Below, one piece after another: positions 35,277 to 44,250 of a stretch of DNA of 64,000 nucleotides. The DNA is from Microbacterium sp. SCN 70-27 (lineage in GTDB: Bacteria > Actinomycetota > Actinomycetes > Actinomycetales > Microbacteriaceae), in NCBI GenBank assembly GCA_001724425.1, contig MEEK01000010.1, positions 71,058 to 135,057 of the forward strand. The letters are read 5' to 3'. The notes beneath the pieces are model-generated. The model made no database searches. It was given only the letters and a program-made list of their open reading frames with translations, and was not told where the DNA came from. The position numbers were made by a program, and so were the translations under genes. Positions within the stretch are counted from its first letter, which is position 1. The number at the start of each line of letters is the position of its first letter.

Positions 35277-36793
35277 GCGACATCATCCGGCTGACCGCCG
35301 CAGAGCTCTCCGCGAAGCTCGCCTCCGGCGAGGTCTCGAGCGTCGAGGCCACCCGCGCCCACCTCGACCGCATCGCCGCCGTCGACGGCGACGTGCACGC
35401 GTTCCTCCACGTGAGCGACCACGCCCTCGACGTCGCAGCCGACATCGACCGCCGTCGCGCGGACGGAGAGCGACTCGGCGAACTCGCCGGTGTGCCGCTC
35501 GCCGTCAAGGACGTGCTCGTCACGACCGACATGCCCTCCACGAGCGGGTCGCGCATCCTCGAGGGGTTCCTGTCGCCGTACGACGCGACCCCCGTCGCAC
35601 GTTCGCGCGCCGCGGGCCTCGTGCCCCTCGGCAAGACCAACATGGACGAGTTCGCGATGGGCTCCTCCACCGAGCACTCCGCCTACGGCCCGACGCACAA
35701 CCCGTGGGACCTCGACCGGATCCCGGGTGGCTCGGGCGGCGGATCGGCTGCCGCCGTCGCAGCATTCGAGGCGCCGCTCGCCCTCGGCTCCGACACCGGC
35801 GGGTCTATCCGTCAGCCCGCGCACGTCACCGGCACCGTCGGCGTCAAGCCCACCTACGGGGGAGTGAGCCGCTACGGCTCGATCGCCCTGGCATCCTCGC
35901 TCGATCAGGTCGGGCCCGTCGCCCGCACGGTGCTCGACGCGGCGCTGCTGCACGATGTCATCGGCGGTCACGACCCGCACGATGCGACCTCCCTCGAGCA
36001 GGACTGGCCGTCCTTCGCCGCCGCTGCGCGTGAAGGTGCGAACGGGCAGGCGCTCAAGGGCCTGCGGGTCGGCGTCATCCGCGAGCTCCCCGACACCGGT
36101 TTCCAGACCGGCGTCGCGGAGTCCTTCCGCGCGTCGCTCGCGCTCCTGGAGGCACAGGGTGCCGAGATCGTCGAGATCAGCGCTCCGCACTTCGAGTACG
36201 GCGTGGCCGCGTACTACCTGATCCTCCCGGCCGAGGCATCCAGCAACCTCGCGAAGTTCGACTCGGTGCGGTTCGGCCTGCGCGTCGACGTGCCCGGGGG
36301 GACCGTCGAGGACGTCATGGCTCGCTCGCGCGACGTCGGCTTCGGCGACGAGGTCAAGCGCCGCATCATCCTCGGCACCTACGCCCTGTCGGCGGGGTAC
36401 TACGACGCCTACTACGGCAGCGCGCAGAAGGTGCGGACGCTCATCCAGCGCGACTTCGACAATGCGTTCGCGGAGGTGGATGTCATCGCGACGCCGTCCG
36501 CGCCGACGACCGCGTTCCGGCTCGGCGAGCAGCTCGACGACCCGCTGCAGATGTACCTCAACGACGTCACGACGATCCCCGTCAACCTCGCCGGTGTCCC
36601 CGGGATCTCGATCCCGTCGGGCCTCGCGGCGGAGGACGGGCTGCCCGTCGGCATCCAGTTCATCGCGCCCGCCCGCGAGGACGCGCGCCTCTACCGCGTC
36701 GGCGCGGCGCTCGAGGCGCTCCTCGTGGACTCGTGGGGCGGACCCCTGCTCGATCGTGCGCCGGTGCTCGGCGCGAACGGAGGCGCACGCTGA
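35273..36793 (+). CDS. gatA: Asp/Glu-tRNA amidotransferase subunit A
   Basis: Amidase subunit that releases ammonia from glutamine for transamidation. The 506-residue protein has the amidase-signature triad at Lys79 (PLAVKDV), Ser154 ([10 protein letters not shown]) and Ser178 ([12 protein letters not shown]), the same numbering as reported for Staphylococcus aureus GatA. GTG 35273 overlaps the gatC stop and its own stop overlaps gatB by one base, so the three subunits are made together. Confidence 0.97.
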   Translation: MSDIIRLTAAELSAKLASGEVSSVEATRAHLDRIAAVDGDVHAFLHVSDHALDVAADIDRRRADGERLGELAGVPLAVKDVLVTTDMPSTSGSRILEGFLSPYDATPVARSRAAGLVPLGKTNMDEFAMGSSTEHSAYGPTHNPWDLDRIPGGSGGGSAAAVAAFEAPLALGSDTGGSIRQPAHVTGTVGVKPTYGGVSRYGSIALASSLDQVGPVARTVLDAALLHDVIGGHDPHDATSLEQDWPSFAAAAREGANGQALKGLRVGVIRELPDTGFQTGVAESFRASLALLEAQGAEIVEISAPHFEYGVAAYYLILPAEASSNLAKFDSVRFGLRVDVPGGTVEDVMARSRDVGFGDEVKRRIILGTYALSAGYYDAYYGSAQKVRTLIQRDFDNAFAEVDVIATPSAPTTAFRLGEQLDDPLQMYLNDVTTIPVNLAGVPGISIPSGLAAEDGLPVGIQFIAPAREDARLYRVGAALEALLVDSWGGPLLDRAPVLGANGGAR

Positions 36794-38307
36794 TGGCCAA
36801 GGCCGCTCTCATGGACTTCGACAAGGCGCTGGAACTCTACGAGCCGGTGCTCGGCTTCGAGGTGCACGTCGAACTGAACACCGAGACGAAGATGTTCTCC
36901 GCGGCGGCGAACCCCGCCAACGAGAAGAACCACGGCGCGACGCCCAACACCCTCGTCGCCCCCGTCGACATGGGGCTTCCCGGCTCCCTCCCCGTCGTCA
37001 ACGAGACGGCGGTGCGCTACTCGATCAGCCTCGGGCTCGCGCTCGGATGCCAGATCGCGCCGTCGAGCCGGTTCGCGCGGAAGAACTACTTCTACCCCGA
37101 CCTCGGCAAGAACTACCAGATCTCGCAGTACGACGAGCCGATCGCGTTCGAGGGGCAGGTCGAGGTCGAGCTCGAGGGCGGCGACATCGTCACCGTGCCG
37201 ATCGAGCGCGCGCATATGGAAGAGGACGCCGGAAAGCTCACCCACGTCGGCGGTTCGACCGGCCGCATCCAGGGCGCCGAGTACTCGCTCGTCGACTACA
37301 ACCGGGCCGGCGTCCCGCTCGTCGAGATCGTCACGAAGCCGATCTTCGGCGCCGAGCACCGCGCTCCCGAACTCGCCGCGGCGTATGTGCGGGCGATCCG
37401 CGACATCGTCATCGGTCTCGGCATCTCCGAGGCGCGCATGGAGCGCGGCAACCTCCGGTGCGACGCGAACGTGTCGATCCGCCCCCGCGGGCAGGAGAAG
37501 CTCGGCACCCGCACCGAGACGAAGAACGTCAACTCGATGCGCTCGGTCGAGCGCGCCGTCCGCTACGAGATCCAGCGTCAGGCCGCGATCCTCTCCGCCG
37601 GTGGGACGATCACGCAGGAGACGCGGCACTGGCACGAGGACACCGGGACGACCTCGCCCGGCCGTCCCAAGTCGGATGCCGACGACTACCGCTACTTCCC
37701 GGAGCCCGACCTGCTGCCGGTGGCGCCGTCGGTCGAGCTCATCGAGAGCCTCCGGGCGGCCCTCCCCGAGCCCCCTGCCGTGCGTCGGCGTCGCCTCAAT
37801 GCCGAGTGGGGCTTCGCGGACATCGACTTCCAAGGTGTCGTCAACGCGGGGCTGCTGAACGAGGTCGAGGCCACGGTCGCCGCGGGCGCAGCGCCCGCCG
37901 CCGCGCGCAAGTGGTGGATGTCGGAGATCTCCCGCATCGCGAACGCGGAGGGCGTCGAGCCGTCGTCGCTCGTCTCGCCGGCATCCGTCGCCGCCCTCCA
38001 GCAGCTCGTCGACAACGGGACCCTCACGGACAAGCTCGCACGTCAGGTGCTCGAGGGCGTCATCGCCGGCGAGGGCACTCCGCAGGAGGTCGTGGACGCC
38101 CGCGGCCTCGCGGTCGTCTCGGATGACGGCGCGCTCATAGCCGCCATCGACGAGGCGCTGGCCGCACAGCCCGACGTGCTCGAGAAGATCCGCGACGGCA
38201 AGGTCCAGGCGGCCGGCGCCGTCATCGGAGCGGTCATGAAGGCGATGAAAGGTCAGGCGGACGCGGCACGCGTGCGCGAACTGGTGCTGGAGCGCGCCGC
38301 GGGCTGA
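36793..38307 (+). CDS. gatB: Asp/Glu-tRNA amidotransferase subunit B
   Basis: Kinase/transferase subunit that binds the misacylated tRNA and activates the carboxylate with ATP. The 504-residue protein has the cradle domain with [40 protein letters not shown] around residue 285, and the C-terminal YqeY-like tail (about 355-504). ATG 36793 overlaps the gatA stop (TGATG). An internal metal site is suggested by His/Glu residues in the cradle. No gene follows in the operon; dinB starts 66 nt later. Confidence 0.97.
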   Translation: MAKAALMDFDKALELYEPVLGFEVHVELNTETKMFSAAANPANEKNHGATPNTLVAPVDMGLPGSLPVVNETAVRYSISLGLALGCQIAPSSRFARKNYFYPDLGKNYQISQYDEPIAFEGQVEVELEGGDIVTVPIERAHMEEDAGKLTHVGGSTGRIQGAEYSLVDYNRAGVPLVEIVTKPIFGAEHRAPELAAAYVRAIRDIVIGLGISEARMERGNLRCDANVSIRPRGQEKLGTRTETKNVNSMRSVERAVRYEIQRQAAILSAGGTITQETRHWHEDTGTTSPGRPKSDADDYRYFPEPDLLPVAPSVELIESLRAALPEPPAVRRRRLNAEWGFADIDFQGVVNAGLLNEVEATVAAGAAPAAARKWWMSEISRIANAEGVEPSSLVSPASVAALQQLVDNGTLTDKLARQVLEGVIAGEGTPQEVVDARGLAVVSDDGALIAAIDEALAAQPDVLEKIRDGKVQAAGAVIGAVMKAMKGQADAARVRELVLERAAG

Positions 38308-38373
38308 CCCCTGTCGTCCCGCCGCCTGGCCGTTTCGGCGAGCCGTGTCGGTGGTGTGCGGGAGGATGGGACC

Positions 38374-39633
38374 GTGGGACGCGGAGACGGATCGGGCAGG
38401 CGCACGTCGCCTCCGGGTGCCGATGACACCGGCACCCGGATCCTGCACGTCGACATGGATGCCTTCTATGCATCCGTCGAGATCCTGGACGACCCGTCGC
38501 TCGGGGGAAAGCCGGTCATCGTCGGAGGCATGGAGGGGCGCGGCGTCGTCTCCAGCTGCTCGTACGAGGCACGCCGCTACGGCGTGCGGTCGGCGATGAA
38601 CATGTCGCAGGCGTTGCGACTGTGCCCCACCGCGATCGTCGTCGACCATCACTTCGAGCGCTACCGGGCCCTGTCGCAGCAGGTGATGGGGATCTTCCAC
38701 GACGTGACGCCCCTCGTCGAGCCGCTGTCGATCGACGAGGCGTTCCTCGACGTGTCGGGTGCGCGGCGCCTGTGGGGCTCGCCGGGCGAGATCGCGACCC
38801 GGCTGCGGGCGCGTGTGAAGGCAGAGACGGGGCTCGTCTGCAGCGTCGGCGTCGCCGCGACGAAGCACGTCGCGAAGATCGCGTCGACGCTCTCGAAGCC
38901 CGATGGCCTCCTCATCGTGAACGAGGCCGACACGCGTGCGTTCCTCGCGGCGCTGCCCGTGCGCGCGCTGTGGGGGATCGGCCCGAAGGCCGCGGAGTCC
39001 CTCGAGACGCGCGGCATCCGGCTCGTCGCCGACATCCTCGCCGCACCCCGCTCGGTGATCGAGCGCGCGCTCGGGCGTGCGGGCGGGGAGCGCATCTGGG
39101 AGCTCGCCCAGGGCCGTGATGCGCGGGAGGTCGAGACGGAGCGCACCGAGAAGAGCATCGGCCACGAGGAGACGTTCCTGCAGGACATCGGCGATCGCGC
39201 GGTGCTCCGCAGCGAATTGCGGCGCTTGGCGGACAGGGTGGCGACCCGCCTGCGCGCGAGCGGGTGGGAGGCCGGCGGGATCGCGCTGAAGCTGCGGTAC
39301 GCCGACTTCACGACGCTGTCGCGTTCGCTCACGCTACCGGAGCCCACCGACGTCGGCCAACGCATCGGCGATGTCGCGATCGGACTGTTCGACGCCATCG
39401 CGCTGGTGCAGCCTGTCCGACTCATCGGCGTACGCGCGGAGCGCCTGCGGCCGGGCGGTGCCGCCGCGCTCGCCCTGTGGGATGACGACGAGGATTGGCG
39501 CCGGGTGGACGCGGCGCTCGACGACGCCCGCGACCGGTTCGGTGGGGGCGCGGTCACGCGCGCGAGCATCCTGGGGCCGCGTCGCGACCTCGATGCCCTT
39601 CCGACGAACCCTCGCCTCCCTCGCGGGGACTGA
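38374..39633 (+). CDS. dinB: DNA polymerase IV (Y-family)
   Basis: Error-prone translesion polymerase. The 419-residue protein has the three acidic residues of the palm (HVDMDAFYASVE near residue 30 and SIDEAFLDVSG near 128), the YEARRYGVRSAM substrate loop and the little-finger domain (about 265-370). A C-terminal extension of about 45 residues lacks a clear beta-clamp motif. GTG 38374 is preferred to GTG 38356: GAGGAT ends 6 nt upstream, consistent with other leaderless starts here. No SOS box was found. Confidence 0.93.
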   Translation: MGRGDGSGRRTSPPGADDTGTRILHVDMDAFYASVEILDDPSLGGKPVIVGGMEGRGVVSSCSYEARRYGVRSAMNMSQALRLCPTAIVVDHHFERYRALSQQVMGIFHDVTPLVEPLSIDEAFLDVSGARRLWGSPGEIATRLRARVKAETGLVCSVGVAATKHVAKIASTLSKPDGLLIVNEADTRAFLAALPVRALWGIGPKAAESLETRGIRLVADILAAPRSVIERALGRAGGERIWELAQGRDAREVETERTEKSIGHEETFLQDIGDRAVLRSELRRLADRVATRLRASGWEAGGIALKLRYADFTTLSRSLTLPEPTDVGQRIGDVAIGLFDAIALVQPVRLIGVRAERLRPGGAAALALWDDDEDWRRVDAALDDARDRFGGGAVTRASILGPRRDLDALPTNPRLPRGD

Positions 39634-39643
39634 GCGCACCGGC

Positions 39644-39649
39644 TACGGT
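39644..39649 (+). promoter_or_regulatory. Probable leaderless -10 element (TACGGT)
   Basis: TACGGT ends 6 nt before the ATG at 39656. Confidence 0.45.
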
Positions 39650-39655
39650 GGGGAC

Positions 39656-39976
39656 ATGCCCAATCTCGCACTCGAACTCGGCAAGCAGACCGCCTCTCTC
39701 GGCGTCACGAGCGCCTACGGAGAACAGCAGGACGTCGACGGGGTGCGCTTCATCCCCGTCGCGCTGTCGTGGTCGGGCTTCGGCGCCGGCGAGGAGACGG
39801 GCGGCGGCAGTGGGGGTGGCGGTGGCGGCGTCGCGATCCCGCTCGGCGCCTACATCCGCAAGGGCGACGATCTGCGGTTCGAGCCGAACGTCATCTCCCT
39901 CCTCACGGTCGGCATCCCGTTCGTGTGGGTCGCCGGGCGCGTGCTCAGCCGTCTGATCCGTGCCCTCAAGCGCTGA
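39656..39976 (+). CDS. Small glycine-rich protein, GerW/YtfJ-like
   Basis: A 106-residue protein with a hydrophilic N-terminal half, a run of Gly with few Ser (GGGSGGGGGGVAIPLGAY, about residues 47-64) and a hydrophobic C-terminal segment (about 78-96). The Gly-rich loop followed by a hydrophobic strand resembles GerW/YtfJ-type proteins, a family first met in spore formers but also found widely in actinobacteria. Its job in a non-sporulating cell is unknown. The next gene overlaps its 3' end by 17 nt if the upstream GTG is used. Confidence 0.7.
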   Translation: MPNLALELGKQTASLGVTSAYGEQQDVDGVRFIPVALSWSGFGAGEETGGGSGGGGGGVAIPLGAYIRKGDDLRFEPNVISLLTVGIPFVWVAGRVLSRLIRALKR

Positions 39977-40538
39977 CGGGTTCGACGCCGCGATCGAGTA
40001 CGCCGCCCGGAGCGTGCAGGATGCCCTGCAGGCGCTGCCGACAGGCGGCTCCGCGCCGGTCATCGTGATCGACGGACGATCGGGTTCCGGCAAGACGACC
40101 CTCGCCGGCCGCCTCCGGACGATGCTCGGGAGCGACGTCCACGTGGTCGCGCTCGACGACCTCTACCCCGGGTGGGACGGGCTCGCCTCCGGTGCCGAGG
40201 TAGCCCGGCTGGCGATCATGGAACCGGTCGCCGCGGGGTGCGACGCTCGATGGCACCGGTGGGATTGGGCACGCGATGCCCCGGGTGAGCAGATGATCAC
40301 GCCGGCAGACGGGCCGTTGATCGTCGAGGGGTGCGGGGCTCTCACCGCGGCATCCGCCGCCGTCGCGCAGATCCGGGTGTGGCTGGAGTCGCCCGTGTCC
40401 TCGCGGCGGGAACGCGCGCTCGCGCGCGACGGTGAGGCGTACCGCCCGCACTGGGAGCGGTGGGCCGCACAGGAGGTCGTCCACCTCGCCGACGACGACC
40501 CGATCGCGCACGCGACGATCGTCGTCGACGTTCCCTGA
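39960..40538 (+). CDS. P-loop kinase-like protein (uridine-kinase-like fold)
   Basis: A 192-residue NTP-binding protein with Walker A DGRSGSGKTT (residues 38-47), the LDDLYPGWDG motif typical of uridine kinase and phosphoribulokinase-like proteins, and VEGCGALT as a possible Walker B strand. The substrate is unknown; a nucleoside or small-molecule kinase is plausible. The start is uncertain: GTG 39960 overlaps the previous gene by 17 nt, and GTG 40014 gives a protein 18 residues shorter that still keeps the P-loop. Convergent with the DUF2017 gene, directly abutting. Confidence 0.8.
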   Translation: MPSSADGFDAAIEYAARSVQDALQALPTGGSAPVIVIDGRSGSGKTTLAGRLRTMLGSDVHVVALDDLYPGWDGLASGAEVARLAIMEPVAAGCDARWHRWDWARDAPGEQMITPADGPLIVEGCGALTAASAAVAQIRVWLESPVSSRRERALARDGEAYRPHWERWAAQEVVHLADDDPIAHATIVVDVP

Positions 40539-41036
40539 TCAGGGTGCGGAATCGAGCGCCTCGACGAGTCCGTCCAATCGGTACCCAAGCCAGTTGTAGA
40601 CGCCGAACCGCGGGTGTGCGACGTCATCGGCATCGTCTGTGATGCCCAGACGCGTCGCGAGGACGAGGCGGATCGCCGTGAGGGTGCGCAGCCACGCGGC
40701 CGCCTCGGCGGGGCCGAGCCGGATCTCGAAGGTCGAGGCCGCGTCCTGCGCGTCGATGCTCTCGGGGGTGAGCTCCTCACCATCGCGGCGGAGAGTCGTC
40801 GCGACGAGTGCGGCATCGTCGCGACGACGATCCAGCAGATCCGCCTGGGTCAGGCGACGGAACTCGTCCGCCGCGTCGGCATCGTCGCGATAGGCATCGG
40901 GAACCAGGCGCGCGACGGCGGGATCGTCCGCTGCATCTTCGTCGACGGTGTCCTGGAGGAGGCTCAGGAACTGCTGGACGAGGTCGGTGAGGTGCGCCGC
41001 CTCGATGAGCGACAGGTCGAGGACGAGAGAGGTCAC
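40539..41036 (-). CDS. DUF2017 family protein
   Basis: A 165-residue acidic protein of the actinobacterial DUF2017 family, found next to clpS in many genomes. It is mostly helical, with LSLIEAAHLTDLVQQFLSLL near the N-terminus and WLRTLTAIRLVLATRLGI near residue 125, and contains no obvious catalytic motif. The GTG at 41036 overlaps the clpS stop (GTGA), so translation is coupled. A role with ClpS in selecting or regulating Clp substrates is a guess from context. Confidence 0.85.
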   Translation of the reverse strand: MTSLVLDLSLIEAAHLTDLVQQFLSLLQDTVDEDAADDPAVARLVPDAYRDDADAADEFRRLTQADLLDRRRDDAALVATTLRRDGEELTPESIDAQDAASTFEIRLGPAEAAAWLRTLTAIRLVLATRLGITDDADDVAHPRFGVYNWLGYRLDGLVEALDSAP

Positions 41037-41323
41037 GCCGCGCCCTCCCGCACGGTCGCCCAGAGCCCGTAGTCGTGCATCGCCTGCACGTGAAGCTCCA
41101 TCTGCTCGCGCGCGCCCTCCGCGACGATCGCGTGACCGTCGTGGTGCACGGCGAGCATGAGATTCTCCGCGCGTTCGCGCGAGTAGCCGAAGTACGTGCG
41201 GAAGACGTAGGTCACGTAGCTCATGAGATTGACGGGGTCGTTCCACACCACCGCCTGCCACGGCCCCGACGTGTGCGTCTCGGATGCCAGATCGACGTCT
41301 TCGAGGGGGAGGACGGTGCTCAT
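41033..41323 (-). CDS. clpS: ATP-dependent Clp protease adaptor ClpS
   Basis: Adaptor that delivers N-degron proteins to ClpC/ClpA with ClpP. The 96-residue protein has a flexible N-terminus and the core motif VVWNDPVNLMSYVTYVF (substrate-pocket Asn and Asp), AVHHDGHAIVAEG and the last strand. ATG 41323 overlaps the metallopeptidase stop by one base (TGATG) and is preferred over the ATG three codons upstream, which lies inside the previous gene. It is followed by DUF2017 with a four-base overlap. Confidence 0.95.
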   Translation of the reverse strand: MSTVLPLEDVDLASETHTSGPWQAVVWNDPVNLMSYVTYVFRTYFGYSRERAENLMLAVHHDGHAIVAEGAREQMELHVQAMHDYGLWATVREGAA

Positions 41324-41673
41324 CACGCCCATCCGAGTTCGTGCAGGCGCTCGTCGTCGATCCCGTAGAAGTGCGCGATCTCGTGCACCAGCGTCGTGTG
41401 CACCTCGTCGCGCAGTTCGTCGAGGTCGTCGCAGGCCGCCAGGTGTGCGTCGCGGTACACGATGATGCGATCGGGGAGCTCACCGACGCCGTACCGGTCG
41501 CGTTCTGTCAGGGCGAGGCCGTCGTAGAGTCCGAGCAGGTCGAGCGTGCCGTCGTCGGCGCGGTCCTCGACGACGAAGACGACGTTGTCGAGCCCCGCGA
41601 CCATCTCCTCGGGCAGGGCGTCGAGCTCGTCCGCGACGAGAGCGTCGAAGGCGTCGGCATCCAGCTCGATCAT
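41323..41673 (-). CDS. Metallopeptidase family protein (zincin-like)
   Basis: A 116-residue member of the zincin-like metallopeptidase family (PF06262 type). The metal site HEIAHFYGIDD lies at residues 97-107: His97, Glu98, His101 and a downstream Asp as third ligand. No signal peptide is present, so it acts in the cytoplasm. ATG 41673 is preceded by GGAAGGA. It is the first gene of a tightly coupled group with clpS and DUF2017, hinting at a shared proteolysis role, though no substrate is known for the family. Confidence 0.88.
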   Translation of the reverse strand: MIELDADAFDALVADELDALPEEMVAGLDNVVFVVEDRADDGTLDLLGLYDGLALTERDRYGVGELPDRIIVYRDAHLAACDDLDELRDEVHTTLVHEIAHFYGIDDERLHELGWA

Positions 41674-41725
41674 GCGGTCCTTCCCGTGCGGCGAGCACCG
41701 CACATTCGTCGCGCCCGCCCTGACG

Positions 41726-41731
41726 ATTTTA
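41726..41731 (-). promoter_or_regulatory. -10 element TAAAAT upstream of metallopeptidase-clpS
   Basis: On the minus strand TAAAAT, rare in this GC-rich DNA, lies at 41731-41726 at the end of the preceding gene, about 52 nt before the ATG. No clear -35 is seen. Confidence 0.45.
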
Positions 41732-42502
41732 CCGGGGCGGCGCGTTGTCCCGGCGCCGTGCCTGGAGCCAGTCGTCGAAGGTCGTTCGCCCGTAGACCGG
41801 GCCTGGGTTGCCGGTGGGGTCGCCTCTGAGCCGGCCGGATGCCAGACACCGGCCGTAGGCGCCGGGGAAGCGCACTTCTCGTACCACGCGGGTGATGCCG
41901 TCTGCGCGGAGCTGACGTCGGGCGAGGTCGGCGAGCACCTCGTCCCGCGGTCCGATGAGGTCGGCAACGCGACCCTGCGGTCCCGCGTCTGCGAGCATCG
42001 CGAGGCGCTCCGCGACCTCGTGCACCGCGACGGGGCGGACGAGGGTGCGCGGCAGCAGCGCGAGCGGCCCGCGCTGGGTGTCAAGGAGCTGGCCGGCGAA
42101 CTCATGGAACTGTGTGGCCCGCGCGATCGTGAAGGGGGTGTCACCGTTCAGGACGCGCTGCTCCTGCGCGAGCTTTCCTGCGTAGTACGCGGCGTCGACG
42201 CCGTCGATTCCGACGATCGAGAGGATCAGGTGGTGGGTCACTCCGGCGCGTCGCTCGGCGCGGAGGAGATTCGTCGTGACCGTCTGGAAGAACGTCCGCG
42301 CGCGCCGACGGGACAGCGTCATGACGTTCGTGACGTCGAGGACCGTGTCCATGCCGTCGAGCGCTTGCACGAGCCCGGATCCGTCGCGGAGGTCGATGCC
42401 CGCTCTGCGGCTGAGGATCGAGACCTCGTGCCCGCGTGCCCGGAGCGTGTCGACGCACTGGGCGCCGACGGTTCCGCTCCCGCCGGCGACAGCGATCCTC
42501 AC
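41729..42502 (-). CDS. NAD(P)-binding SDR/NmrA-like protein
   Basis: A 257-residue extended-SDR-like protein with the dinucleotide loop AVAGGSGTVGAQ at residues 4-15. The usual YxxxK pair is not clear: YYAGKLAQE (Tyr and Lys about residues 114-119) is the nearest match. NmrA-like proteins sense redox state or act on quinones. GTG 42502 overlaps the stop of the quinone-oxidoreductase-like gene by four bases, so the two are co-translated, as the last gene of a four-gene operon. Substrate unknown. Confidence 0.88.
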   Translation of the reverse strand: MRIAVAGGSGTVGAQCVDTLRARGHEVSILSRRAGIDLRDGSGLVQALDGMDTVLDVTNVMTLSRRRARTFFQTVTTNLLRAERRAGVTHHLILSIVGIDGVDAAYYAGKLAQEQRVLNGDTPFTIARATQFHEFAGQLLDTQRGPLALLPRTLVRPVAVHEVAERLAMLADAGPQGRVADLIGPRDEVLADLARRQLRADGITRVVREVRFPGAYGRCLASGRLRGDPTGNPGPVYGRTTFDDWLQARRRDNAPPR

Positions 42503-43497
42503 GCCGCCCCCGATGTCGCGCGCGACGCCGCGGGGGAGACGGTGACGACGACTTTGCCGCGCGCATGGTGGGTCGCGAGCTTCGCGAGTGCCCGGGGCGC
42601 CTCGTCCAGCGGGTGAACGTCGTCGAGGAGCGGGCGGAGACGTCCGGCCGCGAGCAGGTCGACGAGTTCCGTCAGTGCTTCCGACGTGACGGTTCCGGAG
42701 AAGACCCGCACGCGCTGGGGTGCGACGAGGCCGTGCCACGTCGCCTTGGCGACGCGCATGAGCGCGCCGCCGTCGGGACCCCGCACACCGCTGTTGGGCA
42801 GGATCGCCCCGCCCGGGACGACGACTCGGCGCCAATCGCGGATGCGGATGCCACCGGCGTTGTCGATCACGGCGTCATAGGGCGCCGTCGTCCGAAGCAC
42901 GTCTTCGGTCTCATAGTCCAGCACGGTGTCGATACCGCGCGAGCGTACCCTCGCGACGTTGCGGCCGGAACAGACCGCGATGACCTCCGCGCCGCGAAGC
43001 GCGGCGAGTTGTGCCGCGAACTGCCCGACGCCGCCCGCGGCGCCGGTGACGACGACACGCGTGCCGGGCCCGATCGCCGCCACGTCGAGGGCTCGGAGTG
43101 CGGTGGTCCCCGCGATCGGGAGCGTCGCGGCATCCATGGGATCGACGCCCATCGGCAGTGCGGCGAGCCGGTCTTCGTCGGCGAGCGCGTACTCGGCGAA
43201 CGTGCCGATGCCCTCCCCGAACACGGCGTCACCGGCGCGCCACCGGGTCACTCCGGATCCGACGGCGGAGACGACACCCGCGAGATCCATGCCGAGCAGG
43301 CGTCGCTTCGGGCGCCGCATTCCGTTGCCGACGCGGAGCATCCGCGGGATGCCGCGCATCCGGAACACATCGGCCGCGTTGACGGATGCCGCTGCGACCT
43401 GCACCACGACCTGTCGTGTACCGGGCGACGGCTGGGGTGCGTCGCCCACCGTCAGAGCGTTCGCCTCGCCGTAGGAGGAGTGGAGAAGTGCGCGCAT
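42499..43497 (-). CDS. Zinc-independent MDR oxidoreductase (quinone oxidoreductase-like)
   Basis: A 332-residue medium-chain dehydrogenase/reductase. The GroES-like domain (about 1-125) lacks the catalytic-zinc ligands, and the NADPH loop GAAGGVGQFAAQL is near residue 150, as for quinone oxidoreductase (QOR) proteins. ATG 43497 was chosen because MRALLHSSYGEAN is a typical family start; upstream codons belong to the regulator's tail region. Only 37 nt separate it from the XRE regulator gene, and I see no own promoter, so it probably responds to the same operators. Confidence 0.9.
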   Translation of the reverse strand: MRALLHSSYGEANALTVGDAPQPSPGTRQVVVQVAAASVNAADVFRMRGIPRMLRVGNGMRRPKRRLLGMDLAGVVSAVGSGVTRWRAGDAVFGEGIGTFAEYALADEDRLAALPMGVDPMDAATLPIAGTTALRALDVAAIGPGTRVVVTGAAGGVGQFAAQLAALRGAEVIAVCSGRNVARVRSRGIDTVLDYETEDVLRTTAPYDAVIDNAGGIRIRDWRRVVVPGGAILPNSGVRGPDGGALMRVAKATWHGLVAPQRVRVFSGTVTSEALTELVDLLAAGRLRPLLDDVHPLDEAPRALAKLATHHARGKVVVTVSPAASRATSGAA

Positions 43498-43534
43498 GAT
43501 GATTCCGATCTGAGATGTGTTTCTGCAGGAGAGG

Positions 43535-43765
43535 TCAGGGCGTCTCGTCGGCCCGGTAGGTGAAGACCTCATCGAGCCGCACGCCGAGGGCTCGTGCGGT
43601 CTGGAAGGCCAGTTCGCGTGAGGGGGAGTACCGGCCCTGTTCGATCGCGATGACCGTCTGTCTCGTGACCCCGAGCGTCTCTGCGAGGTCTGCTTGCGTG
43701 ACACCGCGCTCGGCGCGCAGTTCGCGGATGCGGTTCGACACCCGTGTGGGTTTCGGCCCGGCCAT
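43535..43765 (-). CDS. XRE-family transcriptional regulator
   Basis: A 76-residue DNA-binding protein that is little more than one Cro/CI helix-turn-helix (about residues 10-65): RIRELRAERGVTQADLAETL, then GVTRQTVIAIEQGRYSPS with the recognition helix. Short regulators of this YozG-like kind usually sit beside a membrane protein and control their own operon. ATG 43765 overlaps the membrane-protein stop (TGATG). It is the best candidate to bind the AAGAATTnTTTACAT repeats upstream of the operon. Confidence 0.92.
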   Translation of the reverse strand: MAGPKPTRVSNRIRELRAERGVTQADLAETLGVTRQTVIAIEQGRYSPSRELAFQTARALGVRLDEVFTYRADETP

Positions 43766-44187
43766 CAGAAGCCCCTGCGGTAGGCGACGAGCGTGACGCC
43801 GATGCTCGCGAGCGAGCCGAGGAACGAGCCGGTGAACAGCACCATCGCCGTCCAGAACGTCGGGGCGCCGAGCGCCAGCATGACGAGGGTCGCGAGGACG
43901 GCGAGCGCGGTGATGCCTCCACCCGAGGCCGTCGCGTAGCGTTCGATCTCGTGGTCGCGGGCGTCGGTGTGCGCGTGCCCGCGGACACCGAGCCACAGCA
44001 CCAGCAGGGTCAGCGCGTACAGCCCGCCGCCGACGATGAGCGCCCACAGCAGGGGTCCCTGCCAGTCGACGTCGACCAGGAGACGCCCGCTGGTGCCGGC
44101 TCGGACGAGGATGACCACCCAGTATGTGACGAACGTCACGACGGCGATGACGAGGCCCGCCCAGGTGTACCGCTCGGTGAAAGTCAC
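43765..44187 (-). CDS. Four-helix membrane protein of an XRE operon
   Basis: A 140-residue protein with about four membrane helices (roughly residues 8-28, 42-64, 84-104 and 110-133) and a charged central loop (RGHAHTDARDHEIERY). Such small membrane proteins (DUF2178-like) are often paired with XRE regulators. GTG 44187 is preceded by GGAGG at the right distance. It is the first gene of the operon that also encodes the regulator, an MDR oxidoreductase and an NAD(P)-binding protein. Function unknown. Confidence 0.8.
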   Translation of the reverse strand: MTFTERYTWAGLVIAVVTFVTYWVVILVRAGTSGRLLVDVDWQGPLLWALIVGGGLYALTLLVLWLGVRGHAHTDARDHEIERYATASGGGITALAVLATLVMLALGAPTFWTAMVLFTGSFLGSLASIGVTLVAYRRGF

Positions 44188-44198
44188 GATGCCTCCAG

Positions 44199-44218
44199 AT
44201 GTGAAGAATTCTTTACAT
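44199..44218. promoter_or_regulatory. Operator-like palindrome, downstream site
   Basis: A 20-bp near-perfect palindrome centred on GAATTC, with the core AAGAATTCTTTACAT. It lies just after the -10 element and before the ribosome binding site of the membrane-protein gene, where a bound repressor would block transcription. Confidence 0.75.
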
Positions 44219-44221
44219 CGG

Positions 44222-44250
44222 ACGATATGCGCCGCGCAGCAGCGTGTCAA
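44222..44250 (-). promoter_or_regulatory. Promoter of the membrane protein-XRE operon
   Basis: On the minus strand a perfect -35 TTGACA (44250-44245) is 17 bp from -10 TATCGT (44227-44222), the best sigma-A-type promoter in the window. The predicted start is near 44215, inside the downstream operator. Confidence 0.85.
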
